Source of the DNA: Leptospira ellinghausenii
Lineage (GTDB): Bacteria > Spirochaetota > Leptospiria > Leptospirales > Leptospiraceae
Direction: 5' to 3'
DNA length: 64,000 bases
NCBI RefSeq assembly: GCF_003114815.1
Contig: NZ_BFAZ01000001.1
Coordinates: 76,906 to 140,905 of the forward strand
Both the position numbers and the translations under genes were made by a program. Shown in pieces: positions 1 through 8,654 of this stretch. Each line of letters opens with the position of its first letter. Within the stretch, counting starts at the first letter, position 1. The notes below the pieces were generated by a model. It made no database searches. It saw only the letters and a list, made by a program, of their open reading frames with translations, and was not told the DNA's origin.

Positions 1-218
1 TTCAATTTTTCTTCTAGGGAAGCTGGTGTCGGTTTTAAAACCAAATCCTCAGGTTTTACTTTCGATTCTGATTTAGTTTTGGCTTCGTTTCCAGCCACTT
101 CGTTGTTCGTTTTTTTAGGGAAAGATTCCTTTCCTTCCTCCGACTGTTTTCCCGTTTGTGTGGGAAGGGTGGGGGGAATGGATAGGCCAGGATTCCCTTG
201 GATATTAATTGTATTCAT
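1..218 (-). CDS. Partial hypothetical protein (N-terminus only)
   Basis: An open frame on the minus strand runs from an ATG at 218 off the left edge of the window (72 codons, no stop). A good Shine-Dalgarno (GGAGG, about 10 nt upstream of the ATG) supports this start. The product begins MNTINIQGNPGLSIPPTLPT and is rich in Pro, Lys, Glu, Ser and Thr, so this part is probably disordered. I do not recognise it with confidence. A FlaG-like flagellar protein is one possibility, because FlaG proteins often have such polar N-termini, but the diagnostic C-terminal half is outside the window. It is divergent from the DsbA-like gene. Confidence 0.5.
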   Translation of the reverse strand, partial: MNTINIQGNPGLSIPPTLPTQTGKQSEEGKESFPKKTNNEVAGNEAKTKSESKVKPEDLVLKPTPASLEEKL

Positions 219-381
219 AGTTCCCAAACCTCCGTGTTCAGGATCGGCAATTGAAGAAAAAACTTTCCTTTTCCCTCCCTCAGATTTTCGGTCAAATCGT
301 GGTTCGCTTTAGCGAAAATCGAAACATTTTTTAGGATTTTTCCGTTTGATTGCCCGCTTTATGGCCGGGAAGCTGGCAGAG

Positions 382-1431
382 ATGGAAAATAATTTTAAAT
401 CGTGGATGGCTTCGCCCATCTCTAAAATCTTTATAGGGACCAATTTGGTCTTTGCCGTGCTTTTTTTAGTCAGTGTTCCTTCTTTTGTGAAAGAATACAT
501 CACCCAAGATGCAGTGAGTATCGGTGGAAAAAAATACGACTTGAGTGACGTGAAAGACTCCTCACCGATTGCATATTCCAAATTCCAATCTGAATACAAA
601 GCCCTTCTCAAAAATACCTTTGGTGAATTTGCTCAGGACAAATTATTTGAATTAGTCGCAAAAGATAAAAACATCAAACCTTCTGAAGTTTTAAATGAAG
701 GATTGGTTTTAAGAGAACCTTCGGAAGAAGAAATCTTAAACGTATATATGTCTAACAAAGCACAGTTAGGTGGGAAATCTCTCGCTGAAACAAAAGATAA
801 AATTGTTGGATTTTTAAAAAACCAACAAGAACAAGAACATAGCAGAAACAAATACCGTGAGATCATCACGAAATACCCAGTTGATTTTTTAATCAAAGAA
901 CCTGAATCAATCCGAGTGACTGTGGATGAAAAAAACAATCCAAGTATGGGACCAAAAGATGCGAAGATTACAGTGATTGAATTTTCAGACTTTGAATGTC
1001 CATTCTGCAAACGAAGCCAAGATGTGAATCGCCAACTCCGAGAAAAATACAAAGGGCAAATCCGTTGGGTATTCCGTGATTTCCCTCTTCCATTCCACCA
1101 AGACGCAATGTATGCTCATATGGCTGCAAACTGTTCCATCGAAGAAGGAAAGTATTGGGATGTTTTTAATGTTTTATTTGATAACAGCGGTAATTTGAGT
1201 AAATCAAATGTAGATTCGTTGGTATTAAAAACAGGATTATCCAAAGACAAATACCAAACTTGTATGAAAGACCAATCAAAATTAAAAAGTGAAATCGATG
1301 CCGATATCCAAGATGGACAAAAAGTAGGAGTCAGTGGAACACCTGCATTTTTTATCAATGGGATCTTTGTATCGGGTGCCTTACCATTTGAAAACTTCGA
1401 TGAGATCATCCAAAAAGAACTGAAACAATAA
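382..1431 (+). CDS. Membrane-anchored DsbA-family thiol:disulfide oxidoreductase
   Basis: The protein (349 aa from this start) has an N-terminal hydrophobic anchor (residues 13-35), a linker of about 150 residues rich in Lys and Glu, and a C-terminal thioredoxin-fold domain from about residue 190. The active site is CPFC (Cys206, Cys209, in [10 protein letters not shown]), and a cis-proline segment follows (GTPAFFING). This is the DsbA/BdbD type (Thioredoxin_4), so oxidation or isomerisation of disulfides on the periplasmic side is the likely role. Three starts are possible: TTG 346 (with AGGA upstream), ATG 361, and ATG 382 (preceded by GGGAAG). I chose 382 because it gives a short positively charged leader before the anchor. 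It lies 29 nt upstream of mdh and is probably cotranscribed with it. The long linker resembles the SurA/PrsA-like helical segments found in some fused oxidoreductases, but I cannot prove that. Confidence 0.85.
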   Translation: MENNFKSWMASPISKIFIGTNLVFAVLFLVSVPSFVKEYITQDAVSIGGKKYDLSDVKDSSPIAYSKFQSEYKALLKNTFGEFAQDKLFELVAKDKNIKPSEVLNEGLVLREPSEEEILNVYMSNKAQLGGKSLAETKDKIVGFLKNQQEQEHSRNKYREIITKYPVDFLIKEPESIRVTVDEKNNPSMGPKDAKITVIEFSDFECPFCKRSQDVNRQLREKYKGQIRWVFRDFPLPFHQDAMYAHMAANCSIEEGKYWDVFNVLFDNSGNLSKSNVDSLVLKTGLSKDKYQTCMKDQSKLKSEIDADIQDGQKVGVSGTPAFFINGIFVSGALPFENFDEIIQKELKQ

Positions 1432-1460
1432 AGGATTATAAACCAAAAAGGAAAAATTAT

Positions 1461-2444
1461 ATGAGCAAAAAAGTAAAAGTTGCTGTCACAGGTGCTGCCG
1501 GGCAAATCGGATACGCACTCTTATTTCGTATCGCTTCAGGACAAATGTTTGGACCTGACACAGCTGTCGAACTCCAGTTGTTAGAATTGGAACAAGCGCT
1601 CCCTGCAGCGAAAGGTGTCATCATGGAATTGGATGACTGTGCGTTCCCATTACTCGAAAAAGTATCAGTGACTTCTAACTTAGATGAAGCATTCCGTGAT
1701 ATCAATTGGGCTCTTCTCGTAGGTTCTGTTCCTAGAAAAGCTGGAATGGAACGTGGTGACCTTCTCAAAATCAATGGTGGTATTTTTACAACCCAAGGGA
1801 AAGCGATCGAAAAAAATGCAGCAAGTGATGTAAGAGTTCTTGTTGTAGGTAACCCATGTAACACAAACGCACTCATTGCAATGAATAATGCAAAAGGTGT
1901 TCCGTCTGACAGATGGTTTGCGATGACAGGACTTGATGAAAATCGTGCAAAAACTCAATTGGCACAAAAAGCGGGAGTTCTTGTAAAAGATGTTTCCAAT
2001 GTAGCAATTTGGGGTAACCATTCAGCGACTCAATACCCTGACTTTTATAATGCAAAAATCAAAGGAAAACCTGCAACTGACCTGATCAGTGACGAAGCTT
2101 GGTTAAAGGGAGATTTTATCTCTACTGTGCAAAAACGTGGAGCTGCGATCATTGCTGCAAGAGGAGCTTCTTCCGCTGCTTCTGCTGCCAATGCAGTGGT
2201 CGACACAGTGCATAACATTGTGACACCAACAAAACCTGGAGATTGGTTCAGTGCCGCTTGTCATTCCAATGGTGAGTATGGTGTAGACAAAGGTCTTATC
2301 TTTGGATACCCACTCAAATCTGATGGTAAAAAAGTAGAGATCGTAACAGGTCTTGAGATCAATTCTTTCGGTAAGGAAAAATTTGATATCACTCACAATG
2401 AATTAAAAGAAGAAAGAAACGAAGTAAAAGATATGTTAGGTTAA
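1461..2444 (+). CDS. mdh: Malate dehydrogenase
   Basis: This is an NAD-dependent malate dehydrogenase (malate to oxaloacetate, TCA cycle, cytoplasm) of 327 aa, the usual length for the LDH-like cytosolic MDH type. The N-terminus carries the Rossmann motif [17 protein letters not shown]. The cofactor/substrate segment [13 protein letters not shown] and the active-site region [13 protein letters not shown], with the catalytic histidine, are present, as is the substrate arginine in the [15 protein letters not shown] loop. The ATG at 1461 is preceded by AAAAGGAAAAAT. Two hairpins with T-runs follow at 2461-2538, so this ends its transcription unit. Confidence 0.97.
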   Translation: MSKKVKVAVTGAAGQIGYALLFRIASGQMFGPDTAVELQLLELEQALPAAKGVIMELDDCAFPLLEKVSVTSNLDEAFRDINWALLVGSVPRKAGMERGDLLKINGGIFTTQGKAIEKNAASDVRVLVVGNPCNTNALIAMNNAKGVPSDRWFAMTGLDENRAKTQLAQKAGVLVKDVSNVAIWGNHSATQYPDFYNAKIKGKPATDLISDEAWLKGDFISTVQKRGAAIIAARGASSAASAANAVVDTVHNIVTPTKPGDWFSAACHSNGEYGVDKGLIFGYPLKSDGKKVEIVTGLEINSFGKEKFDITHNELKEERNEVKDMLG

Positions 2445-2460
2445 TTTCAAAAACAGATTT

Positions 2461-2492
2461 TCCCTACAGAATTGACTTGTAGGGATTTTTTC
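2461..2492 (+). terminator. Rho-independent terminator after mdh
   Basis: An 8-bp stem (TCCCTACA 2461-2468 with TGTAGGGA 2478-2485) has a 9-nt loop and is followed by a run of T. It sits 17 nt after the mdh stop codon. Confidence 0.75.
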
Positions 2493-2500
2493 TGACTTCG

Positions 2501-2538
2501 AAGCCCACTTGGTGAAATAGTTCCAGTGGGCTTTTTTT
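2501..2538 (+). terminator. Second terminator hairpin between mdh and the hydrolase gene
   Basis: A 9-bp perfect stem (AAGCCCACT 2501-2509 with AGTGGGCTT 2525-2533) is followed by seven T. It backs up the first hairpin for mdh and separates it from the convergent minus-strand gene ending at 2602. Confidence 0.75.
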
Positions 2539-2601
2539 ATGATTATTTGGTACAAGAGTTTTGGTATTTCCGAAAAACAAAGTATCTTAGTTCCACTTCC
2601 T

Positions 2602-3456
2602 TCATTCCGAATCCATAATTTGGACAAATTGATTTGGGTCTTCGAAAAATGGCAAATGGCCACAGTGGTCTAGAACTGTTCGTTTCACATCTGGAAATCT
2701 TTCGATGATTGTATCCCATGTATAATAAGGAGCCACTTGGAAATCATACTTTCCTAATATGAGTTGGATTGGAAGTTTTAAGGTCGATAGGTAATTTTCG
2801 ACATTGATCTCGACAAAAACTTTCCCAAACAAATAATCAAACGCTAGTTTGTTGGTTCCGATTCCTTCCCATAATTGAGTGGAATCCATTTTTAAATCAT
2901 AAAAACCGAGTGCATCCTGGCTTACACAATACAAATTGAAAAAGTTCCGAAGGCCATCTGGATGAGACTCAATTTGTTTTTGGAAATTGGTTTGGAGTTG
3001 TATGTGTTTTTCTTTTCTCTCTTCACTTGCGAAAGTTGCAAAGTAAGTTTCCCGTTCCAAAAGGGGGGCTCCATGGTTTGGTCCTGTTGCTACCATCACG
3101 AGTTTAGTAACACGATTTGGGTATTTTTTTGCATAAGTTAGAGCCATGTAACCGTGGCCTGAGTGGCCAAGAATCGTACAAGCTGGGATTTGGAGATGGT
3201 TTTGGAAGAAATGAAAATCATCCAATACCACATCCAAATCATACGTGGATTCGTTTTCAGGAGTTGATTCAATACGGTTCGCAAATCCTCTATGGTCCAC
3301 AACAGTGATGTGATACTTGGATGCCATCGTTTCAGGGATCACCCTTGGGTAGTACAAAGCACTTCCGAGCCAATAGAGGTTTGGTCCTTTCGTATTGTTT
3401 TGTGCGATTAAAAAATCAAATCCATCCCTTTGGATTGTCTGATAGTTCCATTCCAT
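2602..3456 (-). CDS. Alpha/beta hydrolase
   Basis: This is a 284-aa alpha/beta-hydrolase-fold enzyme. The nucleophile elbow is GHSGHG (Ser in ILGHSGHGYMAL). The likely acid is Asp in LILGKYDFQV and the catalytic His is in DHCGHLPFFEDP, giving a complete Ser-Asp-His triad. There is no signal peptide, so it should be cytoplasmic. The substrate cannot be told from the sequence; esterase, epoxide-hydrolase-like or proline-iminopeptidase-like members share this layout. The ATG at 3456 has a strong GGAGGGA site 7 nt upstream. It is divergent from a MarR regulator, with tandem palindromes in the shared promoter region, which suggests control by that regulator. Confidence 0.88.
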   Translation of the reverse strand: MEWNYQTIQRDGFDFLIAQNNTKGPNLYWLGSALYYPRVIPETMASKYHITVVDHRGFANRIESTPENESTYDLDVVLDDFHFFQNHLQIPACTILGHSGHGYMALTYAKKYPNRVTKLVMVATGPNHGAPLLERETYFATFASEERKEKHIQLQTNFQKQIESHPDGLRNFFNLYCVSQDALGFYDLKMDSTQLWEGIGTNKLAFDYLFGKVFVEINVENYLSTLKLPIQLILGKYDFQVAPYYTWDTIIERFPDVKRTVLDHCGHLPFFEDPNQFVQIMDSE

Positions 3457-3500
3457 AACATTCCCTCCGAATTAATGTAGTGAATCTCTATTTTTTATAT

Positions 3501-3538
3501 AGTTGCAACATACAACCATATAGTTGCAGTATGCAACT
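3501..3538. promoter_or_regulatory. Tandem palindromic operator between hydrolase and marR genes
   Basis: Two related 17-bp elements start exactly 21 bp apart. The element at 3522-3538 is a perfect inverted repeat (AGTTGCA GTA TGCAACT). The one at 3501-3517 (AGTTGCA ACA TACAACC) is a degenerate copy. Both share the flank TAT. The arrangement on one face of the helix, in a divergent promoter region next to a MarR gene, is what is expected of an autoregulatory MarR operator. Confidence 0.7.
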
Positions 3539-3579
3539 AAAATACTTGTCAAAAACGATATTTAATTTAAATTGGGGGA

Positions 3580-4035
3580 ATGAATGAAATTTTTTCCTAT
3601 TTAGGCATTCACTTAAGTGAAACTTTACTCCAGATGCGGAAGTTTCTCGCATACGAGTTTGAAACGAATCGAGTAGGGATGCGATTTGAAGAATGGATCC
3701 AACTGATTCCTCTAATGGAAAAGGAAAGTTTGAACCAAAAAACCTTAAGTGACCGATTGGCCAAAGATAAAACCACAATCTCTAGGTTAGTTGATAGTTG
3801 GGTAAAAAAGGGATGGGTCAAACGAATCCAATCGATTGAAGACAAACGAAGTTTTAGTTTAAAATTAACAACTAAAGGGAAATCCATATGGGAGAAGGGG
3901 ATTCCTGTTGTCAGAGAAGCGGATTTAGTCTTTAAAAAAAATCTGAGTGAGGAAAATGAAAAAGAATTATTTGTAACTCTTTTTAAGATTCAAACTTCGA
4001 TTCAGTTTGCAGAAACAAAAAACGTTCCTTATTAG
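3580..4035 (+). CDS. MarR-family transcriptional regulator
   Basis: A 151-aa winged helix-turn-helix protein. The recognition helix region (SLNQKTLSDRLAKDKTTISRLVDSW, residues about 50-75) is followed by the wing with the family signature EDKRSFSLKLTTKG. MarR proteins bind palindromes as dimers and usually lose DNA binding on contact with a small molecule or oxidant. The ATG at 3580 lies behind a GGGGG run. It is probably autoregulatory and controls the divergent hydrolase through the tandem palindromes at 3501-3538. Its 3' end overlaps the 3' end of prmC on the other strand by 53 nt. Confidence 0.92.
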   Translation: MNEIFSYLGIHLSETLLQMRKFLAYEFETNRVGMRFEEWIQLIPLMEKESLNQKTLSDRLAKDKTTISRLVDSWVKKGWVKRIQSIEDKRSFSLKLTTKGKSIWEKGIPVVREADLVFKKNLSEENEKELFVTLFKIQTSIQFAETKNVPY

Positions 4036-4870
4036 AACTATCCAAAACCTTCTTAGGGGAAACAAAACCCAAACTGATGGCCAAGTTTTCTAATTCTTGG
4101 ATGTAAGTCGGATGGGTTTCCATTAGAAACCAACCACCTGGTTTTAATCTTCTCTTAACGGAATCAAATAAATCGCGATGGAAAGAGAGGATATCAGAAA
4201 CAAACAATGCTAAATGGGGTTCATACTCCAAAACATCAGGCATAATGTCTTTTTTTTCCGATTCTGGGATATAGGGAGGGTTTGAAACAATCACATCAAA
4301 ACGTAAATCATTGGGAAGTGAATTGTCCAGACTCGAAACATAAAACTGAACATCTGTTAGTTTGTATTTGTCAGCGTTTGATTTACTGGTTTCGATTGCT
4401 TTTTCTGAAATATCAGATAACACAACAAGGTTCGGTTTTAGAAGTTGTGATAAACTGAGGCCAATACAACCACTTCCCGAACACAAATCCCAAATTTGTA
4501 TTCCATCTGGAAATGCATTTGTGAGTGTTTCTTTTTGTTTAAAAAGGTAATCTACAAGTTCTTCCGTTTCTGGCCTTGGGATGAGAACATCTTCTGATAC
4601 AAAGTATTCAAATTGATGGAACCCTTTTTTCCCTGTGATGTAAGCTACGGGTTTTCGTTTGCTTCGTTCTACAATCCTTTCTCTGTACAAATCAATTTCT
4701 TTTTGAGATAGAGGCATTTCGAATTGGGAATAGAGTTTGATACGAGGTAAACCAAGTAGGTCAGAGAGAAGCCATTCAGCATCGACACGTGGGTTTGGAA
4801 TTTCCTTTTTTTCCAGAAATTCTGTGGAACGTTTGAGATAATAAAGTAAGGTTCCTGGTTGTTCCGCCAT
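3983..4870 (-). CDS. prmC: Release-factor glutamine N5-methyltransferase PrmC (HemK)
   Basis: PrmC methylates the glutamine of the GGQ motif of peptide-chain release factors RF1 and RF2, using S-adenosylmethionine. The 295-aa protein has the helical N-terminal domain (to about residue 85) and the class I methyltransferase domain with the SAM site (DLCSGSGCIGLSL) and the family motif NPPYIPESE that holds the glutamine substrate. The start is placed at ATG 4870. A longer frame begins at a TTG inside the tRNA gene and is unlikely. Only 6 nt separate the tRNA-Arg 3' end from this ATG, and the only Shine-Dalgarno candidate is the GGGGG of the tRNA acceptor stem. It ends inside the convergent marR gene. 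Confidence 0.94.
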   Translation of the reverse strand: MAEQPGTLLYYLKRSTEFLEKKEIPNPRVDAEWLLSDLLGLPRIKLYSQFEMPLSQKEIDLYRERIVERSKRKPVAYITGKKGFHQFEYFVSEDVLIPRPETEELVDYLFKQKETLTNAFPDGIQIWDLCSGSGCIGLSLSQLLKPNLVVLSDISEKAIETSKSNADKYKLTDVQFYVSSLDNSLPNDLRFDVIVSNPPYIPESEKKDIMPDVLEYEPHLALFVSDILSFHRDLFDSVKRRLKPGGWFLMETHPTYIQELENLAISLGFVSPKKVLDSSNKERFLFLQTESKFES

Positions 4871-4876
4871 AATGTT

Positions 4877-4949
4877 TGCCCCCAACAGGATTCGAACCTG
4901 TGTCCCCAGTTTAGGAAACTAGTGCTCTATCCACCTGAGCTATGGGAGC
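4877..4949 (-). tRNA. tRNA-Arg (anticodon CCU)
   Basis: A complete cloverleaf is readable on the minus strand. The acceptor is GCTCCCA with TGGGGGC and the D-stem GCTC/GAGC. The anticodon stem CTAGT/ACTGG has loop TTCCTAA, giving anticodon CCT (decodes AGG). The T-arm is ACAGG TTCGAAT CCTGT. The discriminator is A at 4877, and the 3' CCA is not encoded. It begins 2 nt after the stop codon of the Crp-like gene and ends 6 nt before the prmC start, so all three are probably on one transcript. Confidence 0.95.
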
Positions 4950-4951
4950 TT

Positions 4952-5596
4952 TTACGTAGGTTTACGTTTCTGATTCACTATCCTTTGGAAATCGGAGATA
5001 TTGTGAATAACAATTTTATCTGGGTAGAGGTCAAGTTTCCCAGTTTTTACATATTGCATGAGGACTTTTTGGACTTCTCCCACAGGTTGGGCACACCAAT
5101 TGGCAATGTCATCCACTGTTGCAGAAAGGATGATTTCGTTATAAACATCATTATTATACTGCTTCTCGTATAACATCACAAAGACGTCACAAACTTTTCC
5201 TACAATGTCATCCATTAGGAGGATCATAAGTCGTCTTTTTTGGTCATAAATCCGGAAGGAAAAGATATGTAATAATTTCATCGCGAGTGCAGGGTTTTTG
5301 GTCATGAGCATCTCAAAGTTTGCACGATTGAAATTGAGTGCTTTGACTTCCGTCACAGCAATGGCAGTAGCAGACCTTGGCTGTTCTTCCAAAATCGCCA
5401 TCTCTCCCAAAATATCACCGGCTTCCAAGACATCTAAGGTTTTGATACTTGTGCCTATGGTTTTAGTGATTTTGACTTTTCCTTCTTTAATGAGGTAAAA
5501 ATCGTTCCCAGGTTCGTATTCACAAAATAAAACTTCGTTTGGTTGGAATACTTTTCCAAATTTCCCAAACATTGCTTCTAACATTTGGTCGTTCAC
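4952..5596 (-). CDS. Crp/Fnr-like cyclic-nucleotide-binding regulator
   Basis: A 214-aa protein with an N-terminal cyclic-nucleotide-binding beta-roll. The phosphate-binding-cassette-like stretch is [21 protein letters not shown], including the Arg that in family members contacts the cyclic phosphate. A long dimerisation helix (about residues 105-135) follows, then a C-terminal helix-turn-helix ([20 protein letters not shown]). It is likely a cNMP-responsive transcription factor, although binding is unproven. The start is GTG at 5596, overlapping the TAG of the upstream gene (TAGTG), with a strong AGGAGGT site. The next gene up is a second cNMP-domain protein, so the pair is translationally coupled. 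Confidence 0.88.
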   Translation of the reverse strand: MNDQMLEAMFGKFGKVFQPNEVLFCEYEPGNDFYLIKEGKVKITKTIGTSIKTLDVLEAGDILGEMAILEEQPRSATAIAVTEVKALNFNRANFEMLMTKNPALAMKLLHIFSFRIYDQKRRLMILLMDDIVGKVCDVFVMLYEKQYNNDVYNEIILSATVDDIANWCAQPVGEVQKVLMQYVKTGKLDLYPDKIVIHNISDFQRIVNQKRKPT

Positions 5597-6648
5597 TATC
5601 TACCTCCTTTGAGTTTGGATTTGGCATCTTCTGAGATACTGTCATCCATAGGAGGCATTTGTGTTACCTTTTGGAACAATTGTTTTGCTTTTTCTTTATC
5701 CCCTGAGGCCTCTGTTGCGAGAGCCAAATGGTAAAGGTTTTCTTTGAGCAGTAGTCCTTTTGGGTAACGTTTGATAAAACTGGAAAAATGAGAAATAGCA
5801 CTTGGATAATCTTTTGCTTTAAAACTAGATTTGCCCATGTAAAAAAGAGAATTTTCAACAAACTGTTCTTCTTCTTGGGTCACTGAATCCGTTCTGTCAG
5901 ATACAGTTTTGAAGAGTTCAATCGCATCTGCATACTTACCTGCATTCATAAGAGTGGATGCTTTATCATATTGAGAAAGAATGGAATTTGGATCTACACT
6001 GGAAGTGGCAGTTGGTGATTGGACTGCCATCGTTTTTAACATCTCTTGGAGTTTCCCTGTTTGGGATCCAGGCTCAGGTTTATAAACTAACTCTTGTATG
6101 GTGAGAGGGAATGGTGTTTTTTTGCGAGCTAAGTCTAAAAGTTGTTTGGCTCGGTCTAAGTACATTCCGTCCGGATAATGTTGGATGTATTTCTCAAATG
6201 CATACGCTGCATGGTCAAAGTTACCATTTTTATAAAAAACTTCGGCTACGTTCATTAGCTCAAAAGCTGGGTTCTTTGCTTCCCCTTGTCCGAGGATTTC
6301 CCTAACCTGTCTGTGCACTTGCCTCAGTTGGCTTGAGAACACTTTGAGCATTTTGATGATGAGATGGGTTTTGTCTGAGACAAATTTTTCGAATTCAGGC
6401 ACTTTGAAGACTAGAACCGTTGCAGCTCCAATCACTTGTGCTGTTTCTTCCCTAGGGTAACGACCAATGGCACTCTTCACTCCAAAAAACTCACCGAGTT
6501 TCACATCCTCTTTGAGTTCCACTCCATTGATATTGGTGTAAGTTAGTACAACTCGGCCTTTTTGTAGTACAAAGATATCCTCTGCCTTGTCTTTTTCAAA
6601 ATAGACAATGGAACCACCTTTATAATTACGTACTATGGGACCTGACAC
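5596..6648 (-). CDS. Cyclic-nucleotide-binding domain protein with C-terminal TPR repeats
   Basis: A 350-aa protein. Residues 1-125 form a cNMP-binding-like beta-roll ([24 protein letters not shown] holds the cassette). Residues about 135-345 contain tetratricopeptide-type repeats ([39 protein letters not shown]). No DNA-binding domain is seen, so it more likely acts as a sensor/adaptor through protein contacts. The start is GTG 6648, directly after an in-frame TGA and with GAGG 6 nt upstream. It is 24 nt downstream of the amidohydrolase gene and overlaps the Crp-like gene by one base. Confidence 0.85.
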   Translation of the reverse strand: MSGPIVRNYKGGSIVYFEKDKAEDIFVLQKGRVVLTYTNINGVELKEDVKLGEFFGVKSAIGRYPREETAQVIGAATVLVFKVPEFEKFVSDKTHLIIKMLKVFSSQLRQVHRQVREILGQGEAKNPAFELMNVAEVFYKNGNFDHAAYAFEKYIQHYPDGMYLDRAKQLLDLARKKTPFPLTIQELVYKPEPGSQTGKLQEMLKTMAVQSPTATSSVDPNSILSQYDKASTLMNAGKYADAIELFKTVSDRTDSVTQEEEQFVENSLFYMGKSSFKAKDYPSAISHFSSFIKRYPKGLLLKENLYHLALATEASGDKEKAKQLFQKVTQMPPMDDSISEDAKSKLKGGR

Positions 6649-6672
6649 TCATGCCTCGCTTGGGCTTCATTT

Positions 6673-7902
6673 TTAAAAATTAGGTAAAAAAGCCAAACTC
6701 TTTTTGTAACCGACACTGTCAGAAACTTGTTTCATGAGTTTTTTTGGTGAACCCGCAACCAACTTGTTTTTTCCTTCGATCGAAATTTCTTCTGTACCCA
6801 ATCCAAACTCTTGGAAGAGTGACAAAAATTCAAGTGATCCATAAATGGGATAACCATCGATGACAACTAAATCAATGTGTTTCCAATGAAGTTCTGATAC
6901 ATTTAAATCAGAAGTTTTTTTCTCATCACTGATCACTACAAAATCACAATTTAACCCAGGCATAAGAGCATTTGGATTTCCCATCCGAAAGGCTTTTCTT
7001 GGATTTTCTGTTATCATTTGTATTAATGTTTCTTCCGGAAGTTCTTCACCATATAATCCAAAATAAATGGATTTTGCTGTTTTTAATTCTTCCAATAAAT
7101 GATTGGATCCACTTGGGGAAGAATCTGTCCCCAAACAAACGTTAACGCCTCGTTCTAAAAAGAGTTTGATATTGGTAGTTTTTCCAAAAATATGAAGGTT
7201 TGAAGTAGGACACCAAACTATGGATGCACCTTTTTCTGCAATTTTATCGGCTTCTTTTGGTCCAAATGGCAAACAATGAACCAGTACTGAATGTGGACCA
7301 AGTGCATCCATTTTTTCTAAAGTGCGAAGGGAATGTTTGGAATCATCATCTAATCCTTCTGCTAAGTGAGTGACAAAAGGAAGGTTTGCATGTTCTGCCA
7401 TTCTATATTCTAATGCAGGGCCTTCTCCCCAGTCCAAACTATAATTCCCAACCGAATGTGCTAAGGTATAATCCGATATCAATTTAACAGGTAAAATTCC
7501 TCGAAATGGGTTTTGTACAAAATGAGGAATGTGATCAAATACAGATGTAACACCTGCAAATAAGTTTTTGTAAGCACCAAGGTAGTATAAAATTTCTGGA
7601 TCAATTTGTTGGCGTTCAGCAAACACGCCTGAACTTTTATACAAATTATCATAGGATAACCATGAAAGGTGTTTTTCTGTCCCACCTACTTTGGGTAAGT
7701 AACTCGCAAGTAAATGGTCATGCGAATTGATAAATCCAGGATAAAGTTTTTTCCCTTGTAAGGAAAGAGTGAACATATCCTTGTTAGGTGTTATAAAGTC
7801 TTCGATACTTGTGATTTTTTCACCCGTAAATAAAAGATCTTTTGATTCCATTTTTCCATTTCGGAATAGGGAAGCGGATTGTAATAAAATAGGTCGGGTC
7901 AT
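6673..7902 (-). CDS. Amidohydrolase-family (cytosine deaminase / chlorohydrolase-like) metal-dependent hydrolase
   Basis: A 409-aa TIM-barrel amidohydrolase. Visible metal/active-site segments are GFINSHDHLLASYLP (the H-x-H of strand 1), a histidine in PFVTHLAEG, VLVHCLPFG, and GTDSSPSGSNHL with the catalytic aspartate. The layout fits the TrzA/AtzA/MTA-SAH deaminase subfamily, which acts on amino- or chloro-purine/triazine-like rings. The true substrate is unknown. Its start codon overlaps the end of the LysM gene (ATGA type, 7899-7902), and it reads towards the two cNMP-domain genes. Confidence 0.85.
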   Translation of the reverse strand: MTRPILLQSASLFRNGKMESKDLLFTGEKITSIEDFITPNKDMFTLSLQGKKLYPGFINSHDHLLASYLPKVGGTEKHLSWLSYDNLYKSSGVFAERQQIDPEILYYLGAYKNLFAGVTSVFDHIPHFVQNPFRGILPVKLISDYTLAHSVGNYSLDWGEGPALEYRMAEHANLPFVTHLAEGLDDDSKHSLRTLEKMDALGPHSVLVHCLPFGPKEADKIAEKGASIVWCPTSNLHIFGKTTNIKLFLERGVNVCLGTDSSPSGSNHLLEELKTAKSIYFGLYGEELPEETLIQMITENPRKAFRMGNPNALMPGLNCDFVVISDEKKTSDLNVSELHWKHIDLVVIDGYPIYGSLEFLSLFQEFGLGTEEISIEGKNKLVAGSPKKLMKQVSDSVGYKKSLAFLPNF

Positions 7903-8552
7903 TCAAATCCCCTTTGTAAGATAAGTTCAGGATTCAAATTGGTTTTGTTTTGATTGATTTGGAAATACAACCCTTTGTCTTTTGATAAAATTCCCAATCG
8001 ATCTTTTGCGTTCACTTGTTGGCCTTCTGTGACTTGGATCCTTTCTAAATTTCCGTAAACGGAATAAAGTCCGTTTTCATGTTCTAATATCACAAAGTTT
8101 TCATACCCATCCATATAATCTACATGTACGACCTTTCCTGAAAAACTAGCACGGACAAGAGAGGAACTCCCCCTTTGGAATTGAATTCCTTTATAAGGGT
8201 CATACGTAAGTTCAGAAAACTTCTTTTGGATTTTTTCTTTTTGTCCAAGAGGGAAGGCGATGATCTCTTTTATCTTTGTTTCAGACGAAATGGATTTGGT
8301 TTCCTTATCTCTTGGGATAAGTAATTTTTCATTTTCGAACAAATTTTCGGAAGTGGTCCTTCCATTTAACTTTGCCAAGGTTTCGGCTGGAACTTTCATT
8401 TTACGAGCAATTCCATACCAAGAATCACCTTTAACAACTCGGTATGTCACTTGGTTTGAATGGTTTGGAGTTTGTTTTTGGATTTGTTTGGAAAGGATGG
8501 GGAAGGTGATGAGTACCAAACCAAAACTGAATATGATGCCATGTTTTCGCAT
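7899..8552 (-). CDS. LysM and M23/LytM-like domain protein, probably non-catalytic
   Basis: A 217-aa exported protein. It has a signal peptide (residues 1-21), a LysM peptidoglycan-binding domain (about 35-80, TYRVVKGDSWYGIARKMKVP), a linker, and a C-terminal beta-rich LytM/M23-like domain (about 110-217). The family's zinc ligands are not visible. The position of the usual HxxxD reads YDPYKGIQF, and the usual HxH reads GLYFQIN. It therefore looks like a degenerate LytM factor of the EnvC/NlpD type, which activate amidases rather than cut peptidoglycan. It is the first gene of a minus-strand run reaching prmC. Confidence 0.85.
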   Translation of the reverse strand: MRKHGIIFSFGLVLITFPILSKQIQKQTPNHSNQVTYRVVKGDSWYGIARKMKVPAETLAKLNGRTTSENLFENEKLLIPRDKETKSISSETKIKEIIAFPLGQKEKIQKKFSELTYDPYKGIQFQRGSSSLVRASFSGKVVHVDYMDGYENFVILEHENGLYSVYGNLERIQVTEGQQVNAKDRLGILSKDKGLYFQINQNKTNLNPELILQRGFE

Positions 8553-8594
8553 AATTCCCTAAGGCAAGTATCGACATGAAAAAGCGGGAGGGCA

Positions 8595-8624
8595 ATAAAA
8601 AAGGCGGGAGAAACCCGCCTTTTC
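8595..8624 (-). terminator. Rho-independent terminator of fusA
   Basis: An 8-bp GC-rich stem (AAGGCGGG 8601-8608 with CCCGCCTT 8614-8621) has a 5-nt loop. On the minus strand it is followed by a run of T (8597-8602). It sits about 30 nt after the fusA stop codon. Confidence 0.85.
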
Positions 8625-8654
8625 CAAAACCAAACAGATTTAAAAAACGAAGTT

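Noticed and set aside
302..318. Small hairpin TTCGC-TTTA-GCGAA upstream of the DsbA-like gene
   Set aside because: It has only 5 bp with no adjacent T-run, and lies between divergent genes. It is too weak to call a terminator or riboswitch.
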